Shown: positions 59,753 to 64,000 of the stretch, in pieces
How positions within the stretch are numbered: the first letter of the stretch is position 1
Layout: each line of letters opens with the position of its first letter
Assembly: GCA_910575835.1 (NCBI GenBank)
Contig: CAJTGB010000020.1
Location: 19,282 to 83,281, forward strand
Direction: 5' to 3'
DNA length: 64,000 nucleotides
DNA from: Lachnospiraceae bacterium
Lineage (GTDB): Bacteria; Bacillota; Clostridia; Lachnospirales; Lachnospiraceae
Position numbers and translations under genes: made by a program
Notes under the pieces: model-generated
Told to the model about the DNA's origin: nothing
The model's input: the letters and a program-made list of their open reading frames with translations, nothing else
Databases searched by the model: none

Positions 59753-62305
59753 ATGAGAACACAGACATCTATGGAGACATCTATGACAGGGACGCTGACA
59801 AAGCGCAGTTTGAAGAAGAATAAAGGCCGCAATCTGGTAGCCGTATTGGCGGTCATCATGACAACGATGATGTTCACTACGTTATTTACGCTGGCACAGA
59901 GCATGGGGAAGAATATGATCGAGATGTCGCTTCACCAGACCGGAACCAGCGCGCATGCAACTTGCAAGGGGCTGACGGATGAACAGATCGGGCAGATCGC
60001 CAGGCATCCGGACGTGATAGAGAGCGGGAATAGTATTGTAGTTGGATTAGCGGAGAATGAACGTCTTGCGGGGCGGCAGGTGGAGATCCGTTTCGGAACT
60101 GACGGGTATGCAAAACAGGATTTTGCTTATCCGTCTGAGGGCAGGATGCCGCAGGAAAGAGGCGAGATCGCATTGGATACTCTGACGCTTAAAAGGCTTG
60201 GGATCGCCTGCGAATTGGGACAGCAGGTTACACTGGAATGGAGACCAGATGTCTTCTTGGAGGAAAAGCGGACGGATACATTTACCCTATGCGGATTCTG
60301 GGAGGGGAATCTCTCCGTCTATGCAAGTATGGCATGGGTCAGTGAGGAATTCGCGCTGGAAGCCTGCAACGGAGCAGACAGAGAAGCGGATGGTCAGATC
60401 TGCGGGATGCGGATGATGGGCATTTCATTCAGTGATACGAAAAATATAGAAGATAAGACGCAGAAAGTATTGGATGACTGCGGATATCCGGAGCTGGATT
60501 TCCATACCAATCTTGCATATACCGATGAGATGCAGAAGACTATCATAGCAGAGAATCTGCTTATGTATATGGGCATGATTCTGGTGTTTCTGGCCGGATA
60601 TCTGATCATATACAATGTATTCCAGATATCGGTTGCCGCGGATATCCAGTTCTACGGCAAATTAAAAACACTTGGCATGACTGCGAAGCAGATACGCCGA
60701 ATGATACTCGGACAGGGATGTATTCTGTCACTGATCGGGGTGCCGGCAGGGCTTGTACTGGGATATCTGCTGGGGATCGTCCTGATGCCGGTCCTGATGT
60801 CTTTGCCGGATACGAAGACATTGGTTTCTGCGGATCCGGTCATATTCATGGGATCTGCACTGTTCGCAGTCTTAACGATGGTGATCTCCTGCCTGCTTCC
60901 GGCAAGACTTGCAGGAAAGGGGTCTCCGATAGAAGCACTGAGGTATACGGATGCGGATTCCGGTATCAGGCGCAAGAGCAAGAAGAGTGAAAACGGTGCG
61001 TCTTTGATGGGAATGGCGTGGTCGAATCTGTGGCGCAACCGGAAGAGAACGGTTCTGGTAATCCTGTCTCTGACATTGGGGATGGTCCTGATGAGCTTCT
61101 TCTATGCGAAAAATGCAAGCTTTGATATGGAAAAATATCTGATAGATCTGTCAGCGGCAGATTTCCAGATCGATGATGCGGCAAATCAACGTGCAGAAGG
61201 CTATGATCCGAGCAGCCAGACGATCAGTGAAGGCTTGATTGCCGATATCTCAGGACTTGAAGGGATAGAAGGAACGGGACGGCTGTATTCACAGGAAGTA
61301 AGCATGCCGTTAAGCGCCAAGGCGCGTGAGAATTACCGGACATTTTACACAGAAGAAGCGTTGGAGGAATACGCTTCTTATGATCCGACGTTTCCGAAGT
61401 GGAAGGAATGCTTTGATGATGTGGTAAATGGCGGGGAAGCAGTTCATACGGTCTATGGGGCGGACGGACTAATCCTTGAAGCGGCGTCAGATAATAATTA
61501 TATTCTGGCGGGAGAGTATGACGCCGGGGAATTTGAAAGCGGCGACTATGTCCTTGCGATCGGGCCGGCTATGGAGGAGGCGGAAGAGATTCTTCCGACG
61601 TATTCTGTCGGGGAGAAGGTTCAGATAGGGAATCGCCAGTTCACGGTTATGGCGGTGCTGAATCCGCTGAGTCCGATGGTAGAGGGATCAAGACCGGTAT
61701 TTGATATTCCATTGATTCTGCATGCAGAGGCATTTACAGAGCTGTGGCCGGGAAGCAATCTGAGGAAATATTATTTTAATGTGGACGACAGTCATATAGA
61801 GCAGGCGTCAAAGCTTCTGCAGGCATACCAGCAGGAATCAGCGGAAGGAATGAACGTTGTCTCCAGGAAAACTATAGAAGAACAATACGAAGCGGAAACC
61901 CGTTCCAGCGCCGTGATGGGCTATGCGATCAGCGTTGTGATCGCGTTGGTGGGGATCCTGAATTATATCAACAGTATGGTGACCGCGATCATTTCCCGAA
62001 AAAAGGAATTTGCTATGATTCAAAGCGTTGGTATGACGAAACGGCAGCTTCGAAGAATGCTGACTTTCGAAGGATTGTATTATGTGGGTATTACATTGGC
62101 TGTTTCGTATGTCTTAAGTGCGTTGACCGTGGGTGTGATCGTACGCGCTCTGGTAGCCGATGGTTTTGCGACCTTCCGGTTTACGTTGATGCCGCTTGCG
62201 GGATGTACTCCGATATTGATCGCGCTGGCATTCCTGCTCCCGTATCTTTGCTTTAAAAATCTTGAAAGACAGAGTGTTGTAGAGCGGCTTAGAATAGCGG
62301 AATAG
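59753..62305 (+). CDS. FtsX-like ABC transporter permease, large form
   Basis: An 850-residue permease with two FtsX/MacB permease domains. Segments are an N-terminal membrane helix (about 22-45), a first outer domain, three helices with 'GKLKTLGMTAKQIRRMILGQG' (about 280-390), a further helix near 440, a second large outer domain (about 465-705) and three final helices with 'KKEFAMIQSVGMTKRQLRRML' (about 720-840). The layout resembles transporters of antimicrobial peptides or lipids that work by mechanotransmission. ATG 59753 follows AAGGCGGTGAT; ATG 59732, overlapping the ATPase stop, is an alternative giving seven more residues. Confidence 0.87.
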   Translation: MRTQTSMETSMTGTLTKRSLKKNKGRNLVAVLAVIMTTMMFTTLFTLAQSMGKNMIEMSLHQTGTSAHATCKGLTDEQIGQIARHPDVIESGNSIVVGLAENERLAGRQVEIRFGTDGYAKQDFAYPSEGRMPQERGEIALDTLTLKRLGIACELGQQVTLEWRPDVFLEEKRTDTFTLCGFWEGNLSVYASMAWVSEEFALEACNGADREADGQICGMRMMGISFSDTKNIEDKTQKVLDDCGYPELDFHTNLAYTDEMQKTIIAENLLMYMGMILVFLAGYLIIYNVFQISVAADIQFYGKLKTLGMTAKQIRRMILGQGCILSLIGVPAGLVLGYLLGIVLMPVLMSLPDTKTLVSADPVIFMGSALFAVLTMVISCLLPARLAGKGSPIEALRYTDADSGIRRKSKKSENGASLMGMAWSNLWRNRKRTVLVILSLTLGMVLMSFFYAKNASFDMEKYLIDLSAADFQIDDAANQRAEGYDPSSQTISEGLIADISGLEGIEGTGRLYSQEVSMPLSAKARENYRTFYTEEALEEYASYDPTFPKWKECFDDVVNGGEAVHTVYGADGLILEAASDNNYILAGEYDAGEFESGDYVLAIGPAMEEAEEILPTYSVGEKVQIGNRQFTVMAVLNPLSPMVEGSRPVFDIPLILHAEAFTELWPGSNLRKYYFNVDDSHIEQASKLLQAYQQESAEGMNVVSRKTIEEQYEAETRSSAVMGYAISVVIALVGILNYINSMVTAIISRKKEFAMIQSVGMTKRQLRRMLTFEGLYYVGITLAVSYVLSALTVGVIVRALVADGFATFRFTLMPLAGCTPILIALAFLLPYLCFKNLERQSVVERLRIAE

Positions 62306-62317
62306 CTTTTAGTCAGG

Positions 62318-62347
62318 TTGCGGATTAAGACTGCCGTATGGTATACT
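62318..62347 (+). promoter_or_regulatory. Promoter of HAD hydrolase gene
   Basis: TTGCGG (62318-62323), 18-base spacer, TATACT (62342-62347), about 34 bases before the start codon. Confidence 0.5.
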
Positions 62348-62380
62348 TATCTGAAAAACGGTCTGGAGGCTTAGCGGTGC

Positions 62381-63127
62381 ATGAACATTGTATTCGATAT
62401 TGATGATACCATGTATGATTTGATGGAACCTTTCAGAAGGGCTCACGAAAAGTATTTTAAAGATCGGACTATGGCGGACTGTGCGAGGCTTTTCGACAGG
62501 TCGAGGGTATATTCAGATATTATCCTGGAACAAGAGCGGCAAGGGGTTGTCAAGAGTCATGAGGCTTTCCATAGAAGGATTCAGATGACTTATCAGGATG
62601 TGGGAATCAATGTGACCTGGGATGAGAGTGACAGATTTGAACAGGAGTATCGCCGCCAGCAGAGTTTGATTCGTATGTTTGATTTTATGAGGGATACTTT
62701 GGACTATTGTAGAAGAGAACAGATTTTGCTGGCGGTCCTGACTAACGGAAACAGCAATGGTCAGAGGAAGAAAGCTGCGATATTAGAGTTAAATAAATGG
62801 TTTGAGGATGACAGGATCTTTGTTACCGGTGAGATTGGATGGCACAAACCGGATGTCCGTGCATTCAGGGCAGTAGAAGAGCATACAGGATTTGCCCCGA
62901 AGGATACCTGGTATGTAGGTGACAGTTATGAATCAGACGTAGAAGGCGCCAGTCGGGCTGGCTGGCATGTGATCTGGCTGAATCACAGAAGGCGGCCGTG
63001 CCCGTCGGCGCAGAATTTGTCGGAAAATGAATTGGAGGACGGGAAAGAACTATTGAAACTGATTCGGCAAAAGAGGATGGAAGAACAGGGCAAAACAAGG
63101 ATTTTTGAAGAAAAAGAAAAAAATTAA
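62381..63127 (+). CDS. HAD-superfamily hydrolase
   Basis: A 248-residue HAD subfamily IA phosphatase-type enzyme. Motif I is 'FDIDDTMYD' (nucleophile Asp5 and acid Asp7 on this start), motif II 'VLTNGNSNGQRKKAA' (Thr/Asn near 120), motif III the lysine in 'IGWHKPDVRAF' (near 151) and motif IV 'WYVGDSYESDVEGA' (near 178-190). The substrate is unknown; members remove phosphate from sugars, nucleotides or other metabolites. It has its own promoter and a GGAGG site 12 bases before the ATG. The C-terminus is Lys/Glu-rich. Confidence 0.88.
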   Translation: MNIVFDIDDTMYDLMEPFRRAHEKYFKDRTMADCARLFDRSRVYSDIILEQERQGVVKSHEAFHRRIQMTYQDVGINVTWDESDRFEQEYRRQQSLIRMFDFMRDTLDYCRREQILLAVLTNGNSNGQRKKAAILELNKWFEDDRIFVTGEIGWHKPDVRAFRAVEEHTGFAPKDTWYVGDSYESDVEGASRAGWHVIWLNHRRRPCPSAQNLSENELEDGKELLKLIRQKRMEEQGKTRIFEEKEKN

Positions 63128-63136
63128 AAAAAGCTG

Positions 63137-63165
63137 TTGACAATATTTGTCAAATGTGGTAATTT
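63137..63165 (+). promoter_or_regulatory. rRNA promoter P1
   Basis: TTGACA (63137-63142), 17-base spacer, TAATTT (63160-63165), followed by AATATGGCTGTC, which also follows P2. Tandem promoters are usual for rRNA operons. Confidence 0.7.
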
Positions 63166-63239
63166 AATATGGCTGTCAGATGAAAGCGAATTTTGAAAAA
63201 GACAGCAAAAAATAAATCGAAAAAAATAGAAAAAAGTTG

Positions 63240-63268
63240 TTGACAAACCGAAAAAGATGTGATAATCT
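63240..63268 (+). promoter_or_regulatory. rRNA promoter P2
   Basis: TTGACA (63240-63245), 17-base spacer, TAATCT (63263-63268), then AATATGGCTGTC as after P1. It lies about 345 bases upstream of mature 16S. Confidence 0.75.
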
Positions 63269-63465
63269 AATATGGCTGTCGCGAGTGAGGCAGAAACAAC
63301 AACGAAGAACCTTGATAACTAAACAATAGACAACATCCCTGAAAATTTCTTAAAGAGAAAATTTCAGAACATGACATTGAAGAGATTCGATGTCAACCTT
63401 AAAAACAGTAATAACGGGAAAAGAAAAGCGAGCATTTTTCTTGACTCGGATTGAACGAAAAGGAT

Positions 63466-63569
63466 GCTTCGAGATGCTAAGTTCATGAGTGAACTTATTA
63501 AGTATTGCGAAGTTAAAGGAAGCTTCGAGATACTAAGTTCGTGGGAAACCTCACTAAGTATCACGAAGC
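63466..63569 (+). repeat. Two tandem related hairpins in the 16S rRNA leader
   Basis: Two diverged copies of one ~48-base unit. Copy 1: GCTTCGAGATGCTAAGTTC starts at 63466 and closes with GCGAAG ending at 63512. Copy 2: GCTTCGAGATACTAAGTTC starts at 63522 and closes with CGAAGC ending at 63569. Each folds back on itself (CTTCG with CGAAG and inner GCTAAGT/ACTTA-type pairs). They lie in the transcribed leader between P2 and mature 16S; roles in processing or antitermination are possible. Confidence 0.6.
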
Positions 63570-63610
63570 GTAATACGACTAGGATTCGTGTAAAACCGAA
63601 CCCAAGTCTT

Positions 63611-64000
<390 letters not shown>

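Overview
The window looks like chromosome from a low-to-mid-GC, spore-forming Firmicute of the family Lachnospiraceae. The partial 16S rRNA gene at the right end reads like the Dorea / Faecalicatena / Mediterraneibacter group, though genus is only a guess without alignment. An alpha/beta-type small acid-soluble spore protein gene, AddAB in place of RecBCD, type-1B dihydroorotate dehydrogenase (PyrD+PyrK), M23-type FtsEX effectors and clostridial-style two-component systems all fit. Most genes lie on the + strand in short-spaced or overlapping operons with strong GGAGG ribosome binding sites.

Layout. 1-9532: an amino-sugar type catabolic operon (nagA, cut by the left edge; aldose epimerase; two NagB-like isomerases; 3-hydroxyisobutyrate-type dehydrogenase; ribose-type ABC importer; PfkB kinase; small unknown), followed by a ROK regulator. 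10829-15817: a LytTR response regulator and GHKL kinase pair that has been split by an AT-rich, opposite-strand AIPR (abortive infection) gene bounded by a perfect 21-bp direct repeat, plus a gene of unknown function. 16117-19825: purine-type NCS2 permease and a solitary molybdenum hydroxylase large subunit. 20002-27353: addB, addA, DUF1294. 27373-31732: DMT exporter (minus), PadR/DUF1700/DUF4097/PspC envelope operon, spore protein, WecG/TagA-type glycosyltransferase. 31929-37098: PucR-type regulator, ftsE, ftsX, M23 hydrolase, S41 protease. 37282-42178: pyrC-pyrF-pyrK-pyrD-pyrE plus a tiny membrane protein. 42195-45086: VanZ-like protein, membrane protein, long M29 aminopeptidase. 45128-49483: purE-purM-purN-unknown-purD. 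49611-51996: RpiR regulator (minus) and alanine dehydrogenase with a GC-rich structured element in its leader. 52099-56939: YtrA-type GntR regulator, clpC, unknown, radA. 56967-62305: second LytTR/GHKL pair with a BceAB/MacB-like ABC transporter. 62381-63127: HAD hydrolase. 63137-64000: tandem rRNA promoters, a leader with two repeated hairpins, and the start of 16S rRNA.

The most unusual structure is the AIPR insertion. The 21-bp repeat is exactly the regulator/kinase junction: ribosome binding site, kinase start codon and regulator stop codon. Both host genes therefore stay intact although they overlapped by 8 bases before insertion. No transposase, integrase or terminal inverted repeats are visible, so it looks like a single-gene defence cassette that moved with a long target duplication. 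The N-terminus of its protein also carries a D...QxK pattern like that of Mrr-type nucleases.

All functional calls rest on reading the translated sequences and motifs by eye. No database searches were run.
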